41,837 bases of DNA from Clostridiales bacterium (GCA_003343885.1 QAKH01000040.1:1-41837); one strand, 5' to 3'. Counted from the first letter of the stretch, positions 1 to 8,184 are shown. The notes: a model not told the origin generated them from the sequence alone. Made by a program: numbers and translations.

Positions 1-1055
1 CTTGCATATTGAGCTGAAAAGAAGGACTTTTTGTTCTTAACCGCAGATTTCGCACACTGAGACAAAGTGGATTTTAGTGTCTTGTTACCATGTGTGGTTT
101 TACCGCTTTTCCGTTTGCCGGCACTCTCATTGTTGCCGGGAGCAACACCAATCCAGTTTGAAAATGCGTGTTGGTTTCTGAAACAGCTCATATCAGTACC
201 GGTTTCAGCGACGATCTGCTCTGCACTAACAGTACCGATACCAGGAATTGCATCAAGTGCTTGAACCGCTTTCTTCTGCTCATCGCTGAATGATGCTTTG
301 ATCATCTCATCGGTTATTTCGATAAGACGAGTCTGCTCCTTGATAATGTTCATCACATGAGCAAGGAACTTGCGCTGAGTAGAGGTAATATATCCCTCAA
401 TGGAAGCAAAGATTTCTTCCGGAGAAGATTTGAGTCTGCCGTGCATACGTTGCCTGACATCGTCAAGCGTAAAATCTTCCTTTCCGATGATAAGCTCCAA
501 AAGTTCGCTTGAGCTTTTCCCCTCAATATCCGAAAGCCAACTGCCGAGTTTAATATTAGCGCCTTCCAAGAATTTTTGAAGGCGATTAATATTTCGGGAG
601 CGTTCCTCAATTTGAGATTTACGAAACCGTGTCATGTCGCGCAATTCACGTTGTTCGCGGTCAGGTACAAAGCTTGGTCTCAAAAGACCTTGAGCAAGAC
701 ATTTTGCAATCCAAAACGCATCATTCCAGTCGGTTTTACGTCCTGGCACATTTTTGATGTGATAGGCGTTTACTACCATAGCAGGAAGGTTTTCCTGCTC
801 AAAAATGTTGTAAAGAGGCTTCCAATAGGAACCGGTGCTTTCCATAGCTACCATTTGACATCCGTTTCCTTTGAGCCAATTTACGATCTCTCGGATTTCG
901 CCCGTGGTTGTACCGCACTCTCTCGATTCTGTTTTGCGTCCGATACGCAGACAGACTACTAAGAGGGTTTTGTGTACGTCTATACCCGCACAACGCTCGT
1001 AGTACAATGTGTCATCATCGGTTTCTATGACCGATTGAGTTTTGCCTTTTGACAT
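1..1055 (-). CDS. IS110-family transposase, 3' end outside the window
   Basis: This is a DEDD transposase/recombinase of an IS110-type insertion sequence. It starts at an ATG ending at 1055 and stays open to the window edge, so about 351 residues are visible. The RuvC-like N-terminal domain shows all four expected acidic residues: D26 (AGIDVHK), E72 (MESTGSYW), and D109 and D112 (GRKTDWNDA). The C-terminal Tnp domain has the helix-hairpin-helix IPGIGTVSAEQIVAE and the stretch VAPGNNESAGK, in which S311 is the candidate catalytic serine. No frameshift or internal stop is seen, so the copy looks intact as far as it goes. IS110 enzymes cut and rejoin DNA under guidance of a bridge RNA made from the non-coding end of the element. 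The matching region lies just upstream of the start. It is not closely related to the second IS110 fragment near 17.8-18.1 kb. Confidence 0.93.
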   Translation of the reverse strand, partial: MSKGKTQSVIETDDDTLYYERCAGIDVHKTLLVVCLRIGRKTESRECGTTTGEIREIVNWLKGNGCQMVAMESTGSYWKPLYNIFEQENLPAMVVNAYHIKNVPGRKTDWNDAFWIAKCLAQGLLRPSFVPDREQRELRDMTRFRKSQIEERSRNINRLQKFLEGANIKLGSWLSDIEGKSSSELLELIIGKEDFTLDDVRQRMHGRLKSSPEEIFASIEGYITSTQRKFLAHVMNIIKEQTRLIEITDEMIKASFSDEQKKAVQALDAIPGIGTVSAEQIVAETGTDMSCFRNQHAFSNWIGVAPGNNESAGKRKSGKTTHGNKTLKSTLSQCAKSAVKNKKSFFSAQYA

Positions 1056-1250
1056 AGCTTATTCTCCTGACGTTTGTTATTACGGCGCGGCTCTCGCCTT
1101 TATTTGCGTTTTAACGTACGTTCTTACACTCTTTTGAGTATGATACAATCCGCGGTGCGAAACGAGAGCCTTTCCCAGATTGAAAGTCGAGCTCGATGCC
1201 CTAAATTAATTCGAGCTGCTGCCGTTGCGACTATTATACCACAAACTATT
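1056..1250 (-). ncRNA. candidate IS110 bridge RNA / element end
   Basis: About 200 non-coding bases precede the transposase, as in IS110-group elements, whose bridge RNA is encoded upstream of the gene. Read on the minus strand, a TATAAT box (1233-1238) comes first. Next is a short stem (1211-1217 with 1190-1196, 7 bp). A perfect 8-bp stem (1163-1170 with 1089-1096) then closes a loop of 66 bases that contains a small ACTC/GAGT hairpin (1128-1139). A 5' stem-loop followed by a larger looped structure is the layout expected of a bridge RNA. The outer end of the element and the guide loops were not determined. The family link is established knowledge; the RNA itself is inference from position and fold. 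Confidence 0.5.
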
Positions 1251-1326
1251 TAATAAATTATTACCTCCGTCTTTTCGTTTACAGCGGCGTCGTTCAGACG
1301 TGGGGATTGAAAGGAAGTAATTTAGT

Positions 1327-2649
1327 ATGACTTTTTACGAAAAAGTGATTAAGAAAGAGGAAAGAATTTCTCTCGTTGGTCTTGGTTATGTAGGTATGCC
1401 CATTGCAGTCGCATTTGCAAATAAGGGAATCGATGTGGTTGGATTTGATTTGAATAAAGCGAAAATTGAGCTTTATAAGAGCGGGGTTGATCCAACAAAA
1501 GAAGTGGGTGATGAAGCAATCAAGAATAGTGCAGTATATTTCACTTCTGATGAAAAAGATTTACAGAAGGCAAAGTTTCATATTGTTGCGGTTCCTACCC
1601 CCGTAAATACGGACCATATTCCAGATTTAACTCCCGTGATAGGTGCTTCTGAAATTGTTGGTAGAAATCTTACCAAGGGTTCTTATGTTGTGTTTGAATC
1701 TACGGTGTATCCTGGATGTACGGAGGATGTTTGTATTCCGATTTTGGAGAGAGAATCTGGATTGAAGTGCGGTGTTGATTTTAAGGTCGGTTACTCTCCC
1801 GAAAGAATCAATCCCGGTGACAAAGTGCATAGACTCGAAAACATCACCAAGATCGTATCCGGTTGTGACGAAGAAGCACTCCAGACAATTAAAGCGGTAT
1901 ACGATATCGTCATTGAAGTTGGAACTTACCCTGTGAGCAATCTGAGAACAGCAGAAGCTGTAAAAGTTGTTGAGAACAGCCAACGTGACATCAATATTGC
2001 CTTTATGAACGAGCTCGCTATGGCTTTTGATAAAATGGACATTGATACCAATGAAGTTGTTGATGGAATGAATACCAAGTGGAATGCCCTCGGTTTCCGT
2101 CCTGGTCTTGTTGGTGGTCATTGTATAGGTGTTGATCCTTACTATTTTACATATCAGGCAGAAAAACTTGGGTATCATAGCCAGATTATTCTAAATGGTA
2201 GAATAGTAAATGACTCTATGGGAAAATTTGTTGCTGATGCTGCCATCAAGAATATGATTGCGGTTGGACAAGCTCCAAAGAAGTCAAAGGTTGTTATTCT
2301 TGGTTTGACCTTTAAGGAAAACTGTCCCGACACAAGAAATTCCAAGGTGGACGATATTATTAAACGCCTTGCAGAATATGAGATTACACCCATTGTCGTC
2401 GATCCTTGGGCAAGCGAAAGAGATGCGATGCATGAATACGGCGTTACTCTGACCAAACTAGAAGATGTCAAAGACGCAGATTGTGTTATTGTTGCAGTTG
2501 CCCATAATGAATTTAAAGCTCTTGGTCTTGATGATATTAAGAGTCTTTTCAAAAGTTCTGTTGATGCTGAAAAAGTGTTGATTGATGTCAAGGGGCTTTA
2601 TGAAGTTTCTGAACTTCAAGCAAGCGGGATGAAGTATTGGAGACTGTAA
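1327..2649 (+). CDS. UDP-sugar C6 dehydrogenase (TviB/WbpO-like)
   Basis: A 440-residue NAD-dependent nucleotide-sugar dehydrogenase. It probably oxidises C6 of a UDP-N-acetylhexosamine to the uronate for capsule or other surface polysaccharide. The N-terminal Rossmann motif is GLGYVG (residues 18-23). FESTVYPGCTE and YSPERINPGDK follow, and the catalytic cysteine is C266 in GGHCIGVDPYY, the signature form of the TviB/WbpO/CapL branch. Length is normal for the family. The ATG at 1327 has an AAAGGAAG ribosome site. A nucleotidyltransferase gene starts 42 bp downstream, so the two are probably co-transcribed. The exact sugar (GlcNAc, GalNAc or ManNAc form) cannot be read from the sequence. The IS110 element lies immediately upstream and may have removed earlier genes of the cluster. 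Confidence 0.9.
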   Translation: MTFYEKVIKKEERISLVGLGYVGMPIAVAFANKGIDVVGFDLNKAKIELYKSGVDPTKEVGDEAIKNSAVYFTSDEKDLQKAKFHIVAVPTPVNTDHIPDLTPVIGASEIVGRNLTKGSYVVFESTVYPGCTEDVCIPILERESGLKCGVDFKVGYSPERINPGDKVHRLENITKIVSGCDEEALQTIKAVYDIVIEVGTYPVSNLRTAEAVKVVENSQRDINIAFMNELAMAFDKMDIDTNEVVDGMNTKWNALGFRPGLVGGHCIGVDPYYFTYQAEKLGYHSQIILNGRIVNDSMGKFVADAAIKNMIAVGQAPKKSKVVILGLTFKENCPDTRNSKVDDIIKRLAEYEITPIVVDPWASERDAMHEYGVTLTKLEDVKDADCVIVAVAHNEFKALGLDDIKSLFKSSVDAEKVLIDVKGLYEVSELQASGMKYWRL

Positions 2650-2691
2650 CCAATAATTTTTTACAAGATGGGTGAGGAGGATTCGATTGCC

Positions 2692-3852
2692 ATGAGAGAC
2701 AACAACAGTTACATTCTATTTTCTATATTAAGGTCCGTTTTTTGTGGCAATCGAATGAGTCACGCAGACGAGCAACCGCTGATAGAATCTTCTTTAGTGG
2801 ACATTATTAAACTTGCTGCGAAGCACGACATTGCACATCTTGTTGCATACGGTTTATCGGATAATTTGAAAGACGAAAATATCAAGCAACAGCTTCAACA
2901 AATTGTTTTCCGTGCTGTTTATCGCTTTGAGAAAATGAATTATGAGTATAGGCAAGTGTGCAATGTTCTGGAGCAAGCAGAAATACCTTTTATTCCATTG
3001 AAAGGGGCTGTTCTCAGAGAATATTATCCCGAACCATGGATGCGGACAAGTTGTGATATTGATATTTTAGTATATGAAAAAGATTTGAAGATGGCAATAT
3101 CTCATATGGTAAAAATCTTAGGATATACTGAGCATGATCAAGGTTCACACGATGTTTCACTGTTTTCTCCAAGTGGGGTTCATGTTGAATTGCATTATGA
3201 TTTGGTAGAAGATAATAGAATTGCACTTTCGTCAAAAATTCTAAGCAATATTTGGGATGTTGTAATGATTAAAGATGATTGGAGATATCTTTATGAAATA
3301 CCAGATGATATGTTTTTCTTTTACCACATTGCCCATATGGCAAAACATTTTACTGAAGGCGGATGTGGCATTAGACCGTTTATCGACCTCATGTTATTAG
3401 AAAGTATTCACGATACTGATATAGAAAAACGGAATATTCTTCTTGAACGAGGAGCGTTATTAAAATTTGCAAATGCAGTTCGGAAACTTAGTCGTGTATG
3501 GTTTTTCGGTGAGGAATACGATACCGTTTCCAAACATATGGAAGAGTATATTCTGCATGGTGGTGTTTACGGTAATAATGAGAATCGTATAACCATTCAG
3601 CAACAGAAAAAAGGCGGAAAAATCAAATACGCTTTATCGAAAATAGTGATTCCCTACGATACAATCAAATTCCATTATCCCATTCTTCAAAAACATCGTT
3701 GGCTTACGCCTTTTATGCAGATTCGCCGTTGGTTCAAACTTATATTCTGTGGGCATGCCAAAAGGTCTATGAGAGAATTAACATATAACAGCAACATTTC
3801 TCAATCCCAAGCAGATGAAATGAAAATCTTCTTGGAGGAGATTGGACTATAG
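2692..3852 (+). CDS. nucleotidyltransferase family protein (NTP_transf_5 type)
   Basis: A 386-residue protein of the uncharacterised nucleotidyltransferase family often found in capsule and exopolysaccharide clusters (Pfam NTP_transf_5). The key segment is FIPLKGAVLREYY followed by SCDIDILV, where the D-x-D pair is the presumed metal site. A second conserved block is GGCGIRPFIDL. An in-frame ATG exists at 2668, but the sequence GAGGAGG lies 11 bases before the ATG at 2692, which makes 2692 the better start. It follows the UDP-sugar dehydrogenase and precedes the DUF4145 gene by 11 bp. A second, truncated copy of the same family lies at 7035-7607. The substrate is unknown. Confidence 0.8.
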   Translation: MRDNNSYILFSILRSVFCGNRMSHADEQPLIESSLVDIIKLAAKHDIAHLVAYGLSDNLKDENIKQQLQQIVFRAVYRFEKMNYEYRQVCNVLEQAEIPFIPLKGAVLREYYPEPWMRTSCDIDILVYEKDLKMAISHMVKILGYTEHDQGSHDVSLFSPSGVHVELHYDLVEDNRIALSSKILSNIWDVVMIKDDWRYLYEIPDDMFFFYHIAHMAKHFTEGGCGIRPFIDLMLLESIHDTDIEKRNILLERGALLKFANAVRKLSRVWFFGEEYDTVSKHMEEYILHGGVYGNNENRITIQQQKKGGKIKYALSKIVIPYDTIKFHYPILQKHRWLTPFMQIRRWFKLIFCGHAKRSMRELTYNSNISQSQADEMKIFLEEIGL

Positions 3853-3863
3853 GACTGATTAAC

Positions 3864-4565
3864 ATGGAAGAAAAAGAATTGAAAATACTAACCTGTTATC
3901 ATTGTGGAAATACGGGACTGATGCGTGTAGAGGGAGAGTATAAAACAAAACGTGGCGGTCCGATCCGTGATGAAGGAAATAACATTGTCGATTATGATCC
4001 TGTAGAGAAAGTTGAAATGCAACTTCTTTCATGTCCGGTATGTCATGAAGTGACTCTTTATAAAGAAGTATTTAACGAAGAATACGGCTTTACGGACACA
4101 TTGGAATATTGTTATCCAAATATAAGTGTAAAACATGATGCAGCTATTCCGGAGCATATCAAAACAGCATATGAAGCTGTTTTGAAGGTCAAGAACATAG
4201 ATGAACCCATGTGCCTTATTGGTTTGCGCAGAGTATTGGAAGCAATATGCAAAGATAAAGGTGCAGAAGGCAAAGACCTTTCAAAGATGGTCAACGATTT
4301 AGTTAAGAAGAACGTATTGCCTGAAATGCTTGATGATGCGTGTTGGGTGGTGCGGCAGCTCGGAAACAGCGCAGCGCATGGTGATCAGACTGATTTCTAT
4401 AGATATGAAGTGGAAAGAGCCACTGAGTTTGTCGGTGCGCTTATAGACTATATCTACGTACTTCCGAATAGAATTGCTCGGTTTAAGCAAAAGGTCGAAG
4501 AAAAGCTGAAAGAAAAATCGGAAAATCAGAATCAGACATGGAATATTAACAAATTCGTGATATAA
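3864..4565 (+). CDS. zinc-ribbon DUF4145 domain protein
   Basis: A 233-residue soluble protein. The N-terminus carries two Cys pairs, C11-x2-C14 and C57-x2-C60, which together look like a zinc ribbon. The C-terminal half (about 90-215) is helical and matches the DUF4145 pattern, with LIGLRRVLEAICKDKG and the conserved NSAAHGD segment. DUF4145 occurs alone and fused to restriction enzymes and other defence or nucleic-acid proteins, but its activity is not known. The gene starts 11 bp after the nucleotidyltransferase stop, which suggests one transcript, although its function is not obviously related to polysaccharide synthesis. It may be the first gene of an inserted cargo block running to about 6.5 kb. 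Confidence 0.75.
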   Translation: MEEKELKILTCYHCGNTGLMRVEGEYKTKRGGPIRDEGNNIVDYDPVEKVEMQLLSCPVCHEVTLYKEVFNEEYGFTDTLEYCYPNISVKHDAAIPEHIKTAYEAVLKVKNIDEPMCLIGLRRVLEAICKDKGAEGKDLSKMVNDLVKKNVLPEMLDDACWVVRQLGNSAAHGDQTDFYRYEVERATEFVGALIDYIYVLPNRIARFKQKVEEKLKEKSENQNQTWNINKFVI

Positions 4566-4638
4566 TGATATATACTGATGCTGGAATTTGCTTTTTTAGC
4601 TGTGCAGTAATTCTTGTGGAGTGAAAGGCGAACTCAAT

Positions 4639-5607
4639 ATGGCTAACTATCTGACACAAAAAGATATAACTCTTTGGATTCCGTCAGCGGTTGAAGTATT
4701 TCAATTTCTCATGCCGCCAATAGATAAGCCATATCCCCGTGTATATGTTGCTACAGCGAAAACGTTCCCAACCATGAGAACAGGACTGATAGCTCAAACC
4801 GGATGTGTCCATACGCACACCGAAGAATCCGAAGCGGCTATCATGGAATACATACACGGAGATAAGGGCAATGCTATCTTAATCCGTCAGAATCTTCTTC
4901 CGGATAACAATAAAGATCATTTCTGCGAGATGTTTTGGCATGAGTTGGGTCATTTCTATGCGATCAATTCCGAAAGCACACCCTTTTATCATTACAGCGA
5001 TCCTGGTGTTGTAGATGGCAGCCGAATTATGGAGTTTACTCAAGCGGGTCCCGTTCTTGGTATGAGTGATGAACGATTAAAACAAGAGGGATATTGGTCC
5101 TGGCAGGAATTTATTGCTGAATCAATTTCCAAGTACGTCAGCTATAAGAACAGATCCACCAGAGATAGCTACCATCCGGAGCTGATAGAATGGAAGCCGA
5201 TCTTCTGGAGTGGCATCGTTGACAAGCTGATGTATTACCTTGAAAGCACCCTATATCATTATACCAGCACGATTGACGAGTACGGTCTGGCACATTATTT
5301 TGCCAATCTACTGATGGACGATTTTATCAAGTTGTACGTGCAGGCAGCAGCCGATGGAAAACTGAAAGTCTATGATGAGGAAATCGGCGCCGTTGTTTAT
5401 CCCCTCGACCCGATAGAGCCGACCTGTATATCGGATATTAAATCTTCGGAATTACAGAAGCCATTATGGAACATGAAGCGAATACTTGAAAATCAGATTG
5501 CTAAAGAACAGTTCTGGATGATTGACGAAAAGTTCCTTTTGGACATTGGCTCCTGCATTGGTGAGCTGATGTTCCACAAAATCATTGAAAATAGCCGTGG
5601 TTTCTAA
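4639..5607 (+). CDS. putative zinc metallopeptidase (HExxH)
   Basis: A protein of about 322 residues with the zinc-peptidase motif HELGH (H101-E102-H105). A likely third-ligand helix, WQEFIAESISKY, lies about 55 residues later, so E157 or E161 could complete the site. No signal peptide or membrane segment is seen, so it is probably cytoplasmic. A GTG at 4621 would extend the protein by six residues, but the purine-rich AAAGGCG at suitable distance favours the ATG at 4639. I do not recognise a named family. The HExxH plus downstream acidic helix resembles gluzincins and, loosely, ImmA/IrrE peptidases, which act with HTH regulators. An HTH protein is indeed encoded next, after a hairpin. Function and target are unknown. 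Confidence 0.6.
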   Translation: MANYLTQKDITLWIPSAVEVFQFLMPPIDKPYPRVYVATAKTFPTMRTGLIAQTGCVHTHTEESEAAIMEYIHGDKGNAILIRQNLLPDNNKDHFCEMFWHELGHFYAINSESTPFYHYSDPGVVDGSRIMEFTQAGPVLGMSDERLKQEGYWSWQEFIAESISKYVSYKNRSTRDSYHPELIEWKPIFWSGIVDKLMYYLESTLYHYTSTIDEYGLAHYFANLLMDDFIKLYVQAAADGKLKVYDEEIGAVVYPLDPIEPTCISDIKSSELQKPLWNMKRILENQIAKEQFWMIDEKFLLDIGSCIGELMFHKIIENSRGF

Positions 5608-5616
5608 CCACTCAAC

Positions 5617-5638
5617 AAGGCAGAGAACCCTCTGCCTT
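5617..5638 (+). terminator. hairpin between metallopeptidase and HTH genes
   Basis: A perfect 9-bp stem (5617-5625 with 5630-5638) closes a 4-base loop ten bases after the metallopeptidase stop. The downstream tract is only TCATT, so it may be a weak terminator or an mRNA-processing or stabilising hairpin rather than a full stop. Confidence 0.5.
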
Positions 5639-5689
5639 TCATTCGACACGCGAAATTGAATTGAAACGAAAACGCTTTGGAGAGTTAGG

Positions 5690-6418
5690 ATGGCAAGACC
5701 AAAAAAGAAGCCGGAATATAATTCCGCAGAGATTGCCAAACAGATTGTAGAAGCCGTGACGGATGCGTACCTTAACCCGACAGAAGGCTGTGCAGACGAG
5801 CAGGGGCATACTTATCTCAATCTGCTTGGAGAAGAATTTTCCATGACCCCGATCAAAGTTCGCAAACTGCTTATCACATCGGGAGCATATGAAACACCTC
5901 TCAGCACTACAATAAACGAATTGTATCGGGGAGGAAAAACTGTTAAAGAGATACAGCAGATCATGGGACTCAGCTCGGCATCAGTAAATGCTTATCTTCC
6001 CTATAATAAGTCGGTATATAAATTAGAGGAAGCTACTCTGACCGCTGAGCGACTTCGCAAGTACCGTCAGCGCAAAGCAGCCGTGGAAACTTTGTGTGCA
6101 GATATGGAATGTACCAGCATAGATGAGGTCTACAAAACGCTGTGGGAAACACTTCTTCTCTTTGAGGGGTATCCATTTGTAACGGCAAAGGGACTTCGGT
6201 ACTATTACACAATTAAAGGCAATGAGGTGTTCTTTACAAGAAAAGAAAAATCAGTTACAAGAGCAACTGTGAATATAGCATTCCAAACGGCATTGAATCT
6301 GCAGAAAGATGGTATTCATATAACTGGACCGAAAATGCTTGGATGCTTTGGAGCAAGCTATTTGTGCCCGATTTTCAAACGAATCGGAGTGATAAGTGAC
6401 GGGGAGCAAAAGACATAA
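5690..6418 (+). CDS. HTH DNA-binding protein of mobile-element type
   Basis: A 242-residue basic protein beginning MARPKKKPEYN. A segment at about 75-105 (GGKTVKEIQQIMGLSSASV) reads as a helix-turn-helix, and an earlier segment (MTPIKVRKLLITSGAY) may be a second one. The stretch AERLRKYRQRKAA is strongly basic. Proteins of this kind recur in Clostridia on integrative elements and in accessory islands, generally annotated as hypothetical. I recall the resemblance but could not search it. GGAGAG lies just upstream of the ATG. It is followed by a good intrinsic terminator at 6446-6478, so it ends the transcript that includes the metallopeptidase. Regulator of its own islet is a reasonable guess, not a demonstrated role. 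Confidence 0.55.
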   Translation: MARPKKKPEYNSAEIAKQIVEAVTDAYLNPTEGCADEQGHTYLNLLGEEFSMTPIKVRKLLITSGAYETPLSTTINELYRGGKTVKEIQQIMGLSSASVNAYLPYNKSVYKLEEATLTAERLRKYRQRKAAVETLCADMECTSIDEVYKTLWETLLLFEGYPFVTAKGLRYYYTIKGNEVFFTRKEKSVTRATVNIAFQTALNLQKDGIHITGPKMLGCFGASYLCPIFKRIGVISDGEQKT

Positions 6419-6445
6419 ATGCGGTATATATGGTTACGCAGGATG

Positions 6446-6478
6446 GGGTCGGGCAATATTGTCCGGCTCTATTTTTTT
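6446..6478 (+). terminator. intrinsic terminator after the HTH gene
   Basis: A 9-bp stem (6446-6454 with 6461-6469, including three G-U pairs) with loop AATATT is followed directly by TATTTTTTT. It sits 28 bases past the HTH gene stop and separates that gene from the pyruvyltransferase remnant. Confidence 0.8.
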
Positions 6479-6589
6479 ATCTTTATGTGCTCTCTGTTCA
6501 TAACATCATTCCGTCTCCCTTTTCGGAGCAGATGCCCGCCGATAACTTTTCACATTAGATCTTATCTTGTCATGCGTGGAGTGAAATAT

Positions 6590-7033
6590 ATGAAAACTGC
6601 TATAATTACTTTACACCGCTTTGATAATGTAGGGTCCTGCTTGCAGGCGTGTGCATTGTCCAAATATCTTCAGGATAAACTTGGGGATGTGTATTTGATA
6701 GACTATACACCGCATTATCGGCAGTATTATGAGCCAATGAAGCTGTTGGCTTTGATTTTTAACCGAACGAATATCAAGCGAAGAATGAAAAAAATAGGTC
6801 ATGCACTCAGCGATAATACTAAACTCACAAAGCGGCTTCACCGTAAAAAACAAGTTATGGAAGAACTGATCCGATTTGACTTGCTTATTGCGGGAGGGGA
6901 TCAAATCTGGAATCCTATGTACCCGAACTATTATGATGATTCGTTTTATTTCTATGGAGTAGAAAACAAGCCTAAAATTTCATACGGTTCAAGTGTCAGT
7001 GTATCAGATTTAAGCGAAAGTCAAGTCAGTTAA
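6590..7033 (+). pseudogene. truncated polysaccharide pyruvyltransferase (5' part)
   Basis: The first 147 codons of a polysaccharide pyruvyl transferase family protein, which normally has roughly 350 residues and adds ketal-linked pyruvate to cell-surface polysaccharide. Visible motifs are MKTAIITLHRFDNVGSCLQA at the N-terminus and FDLLIAGGDQIWNP further on, both typical of the family. The true start is the ATG at 6590, preceded by GGAG; the reading frame extends upstream only by chance through the terminator. The protein stops at 7033 soon after ISYGSSVSV. From about 7035 onwards the DNA codes, in another frame, for the C-terminal half of a nucleotidyltransferase. The catalytic C-terminal part is missing, so activity is very unlikely. 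Confidence 0.85.
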
Positions 7034-7034
7034 A

Positions 7035-7607
7035 CATAATAGTTGTTATGAGTTTACAAAAGAGTTCTACTTATTTCATATGTTTGCCCATATGTTATAT
7101 CATTTCATTTCCGGTGGATGTGGTATTCGCCCTTTGATGGATATATGGATAGCAGAGCATAAAATGGGGATTACATACACAGAAGCAAAGGATTTGCTTG
7201 AAACGGCAGGTATATATAAATTTGCAGTGGAAATGAGTAAACTTTCCGAGATATGCTTCTCTGACTGTCCTAAAGATAATTATACAGATGCTCTTTTATC
7301 ATATGTATTTGATGGAGGTGTATATGGTACATCAAAAAACAAAATTGCCGTAAAAAAAGAAAAAACAAAAAGTACATTTCGATATTCGATGCAGAGATTA
7401 TTCATGCCTTATCGAAAGATGATTCAAATTTTTCCGATTCTAAAAAAGCTACCGTTCCTATTGCCATTTTGTTGGATTATCAGAATATTCAAGATGATAT
7501 TCGGAGGAAAAATGCGAACATCAATTACCGAGATTAAGACTGCAACTTCAGTATCAAACAATGAGATTGAAAAAATCAGACAAATGAAAGAAAAGTTAGG
7601 ATTATAA
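7035..7607 (+). pseudogene. truncated nucleotidyltransferase (3' part, NTP_transf_5 type)
   Basis: The C-terminal half of a second copy of the family encoded at 2692-3852. The homology is clear: HMLYHFISGGCGIRPLMDI here against HMAKHFTEGGCGIRPFIDL there, and both end in a basic tail with KEKLGL or LEEIGL. Coding similarity begins upstream of the first usable ATG (7080): codons from about 7047 read YEFTKEFYLFHMFAHM in the same frame and align with the paralogue. The 5' half with the DxD metal site is absent. There is no ribosome site at 7080. The fragment is fused out of frame to the pyruvyltransferase remnant, which places a deletion endpoint at about 7020-7047. Confidence 0.85.
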
Positions 7608-7910
7608 AATTGTGGTTTACAATGCCTAAAAACACATACTAAAGCAATTCACTTATCACGGTAAATATATATGCCGAGGAATTGACTTCCGGCAACATAA
7701 ATTCAATCTGCTTTTTGTCTTATGAGCAGACTGACGGAAGTATCAAACACTATGTTCTGTAAAAAATAAACACCATTTTTTTTTGAAGAACCCTCATCCG
7801 CTTATGACAAATATTTAGTTTGTACAACAGAATTCAATATTTATCACTTATTTTTTATTTGATCTGTAATCTTTCTGTTCTAAAACTACAAATTGTTTAT
7901 ATATATTTAA

Positions 7911-7939
7911 TTGACTTTTCTTAACATTTATGATAAAAT
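7911..7939 (+). promoter_or_regulatory. sigma-A promoter of the CNNM leader
   Basis: TTGACT (7911-7916), a 17-base spacer and TAAAAT (7934-7939). Transcription would start near 7946 and read through a folded leader of about 240 bases before the CNNM gene. The bases from 7608 to 7910 are AT-rich, and I see no gene in them. Confidence 0.8.
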
Positions 7940-7945
7940 CAAATC

Positions 7946-8087
7946 AAATTTAGAAGTGGCGAGGTCAATATGGATTTTACCGGCGGAGACAGTCCCGCCC
8001 GAAGTAGCTCGGGAAAATATTTTTGATATAGTAGCATAACCTGCGCTCTGAGAAAACAGAGAGCGGGTTGTGCTATTTTGTTTTTTT
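7946..8087 (+). ncRNA. structured leader with terminator, candidate riboswitch
   Basis: A compact GC-rich block inside AT-rich flanks, starting right after a sigma-A promoter. Two short hairpins, GGCGG/CCGCC (7982-7986 with 7995-7999) and CCCGA/TCGGG (7998-8002 with 8009-8013), share bases 7998-7999. They therefore compete or stack. The loop AGTAGC of the second hairpin (8003-8008) is repeated at 8030-8035, which is the foot of the terminator stem that follows. Aptamer-like block, overlapping helices, then an intrinsic terminator in front of an ion-transport-type membrane protein is the usual design of a metal- or ligand-sensing leader. The block TTACCGGCGG resembles part of the FMN aptamer, but the rest of that motif is missing. 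I cannot assign it to a known class. Confidence 0.55.
8033..8087 (+). terminator. leader terminator upstream of CNNM gene
   Basis: An 18-base stem (8033-8050 with 8057-8074: 15 Watson-Crick pairs, two G-U, one mismatch) closes loop AGAAAA and is followed by ATTTTGTTTTTTT. Because promoter and gene flank it on the same strand, it must be regulated or leaky, which supports transcription attenuation of the CNNM gene. Confidence 0.85.
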
Positions 8088-8184
8088 ACCGATATTTTTA
8101 TATTTTAAGAAAATGGTGAGTTAAGTGTAATATGAATTTATGAGACGTTTACGAAGCATAAAGAACTGATTTGGAGGAATAATA

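Noticed and set aside
576..962. Plus-strand open frame of 128 codons at the left end
   Set aside because: It is antisense to the intact IS110 transposase and shows no protein-family motif.
1285..1313. A stretch ending GTGGGGATTGAAAG that looks like the 3' end of a CRISPR repeat
   Set aside because: Only one copy is present, with no spacer-repeat periodicity and no cas genes; it overlaps the leader of the UDP-sugar dehydrogenase gene.
6419..6589. N-terminal extension of the pyruvyltransferase remnant (57 codons)
   Set aside because: It runs through an intrinsic terminator, and the family N-terminus begins at the ATG at 6590 with its own ribosome site.
7961..8013. FMN riboswitch, because of TTACCGGCGG
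   Set aside because: Only one short segment matches; the second conserved half of the FMN element is absent, the block is too short, and the downstream gene is not riboflavin-related.
7946..8087. Manganese yybP-ykoY leader, because of the GTAGC segments
   Set aside because: The order and flanking bases do not fit the GGGGAGUAGC and CCCGCU blocks of that class as I remember them.
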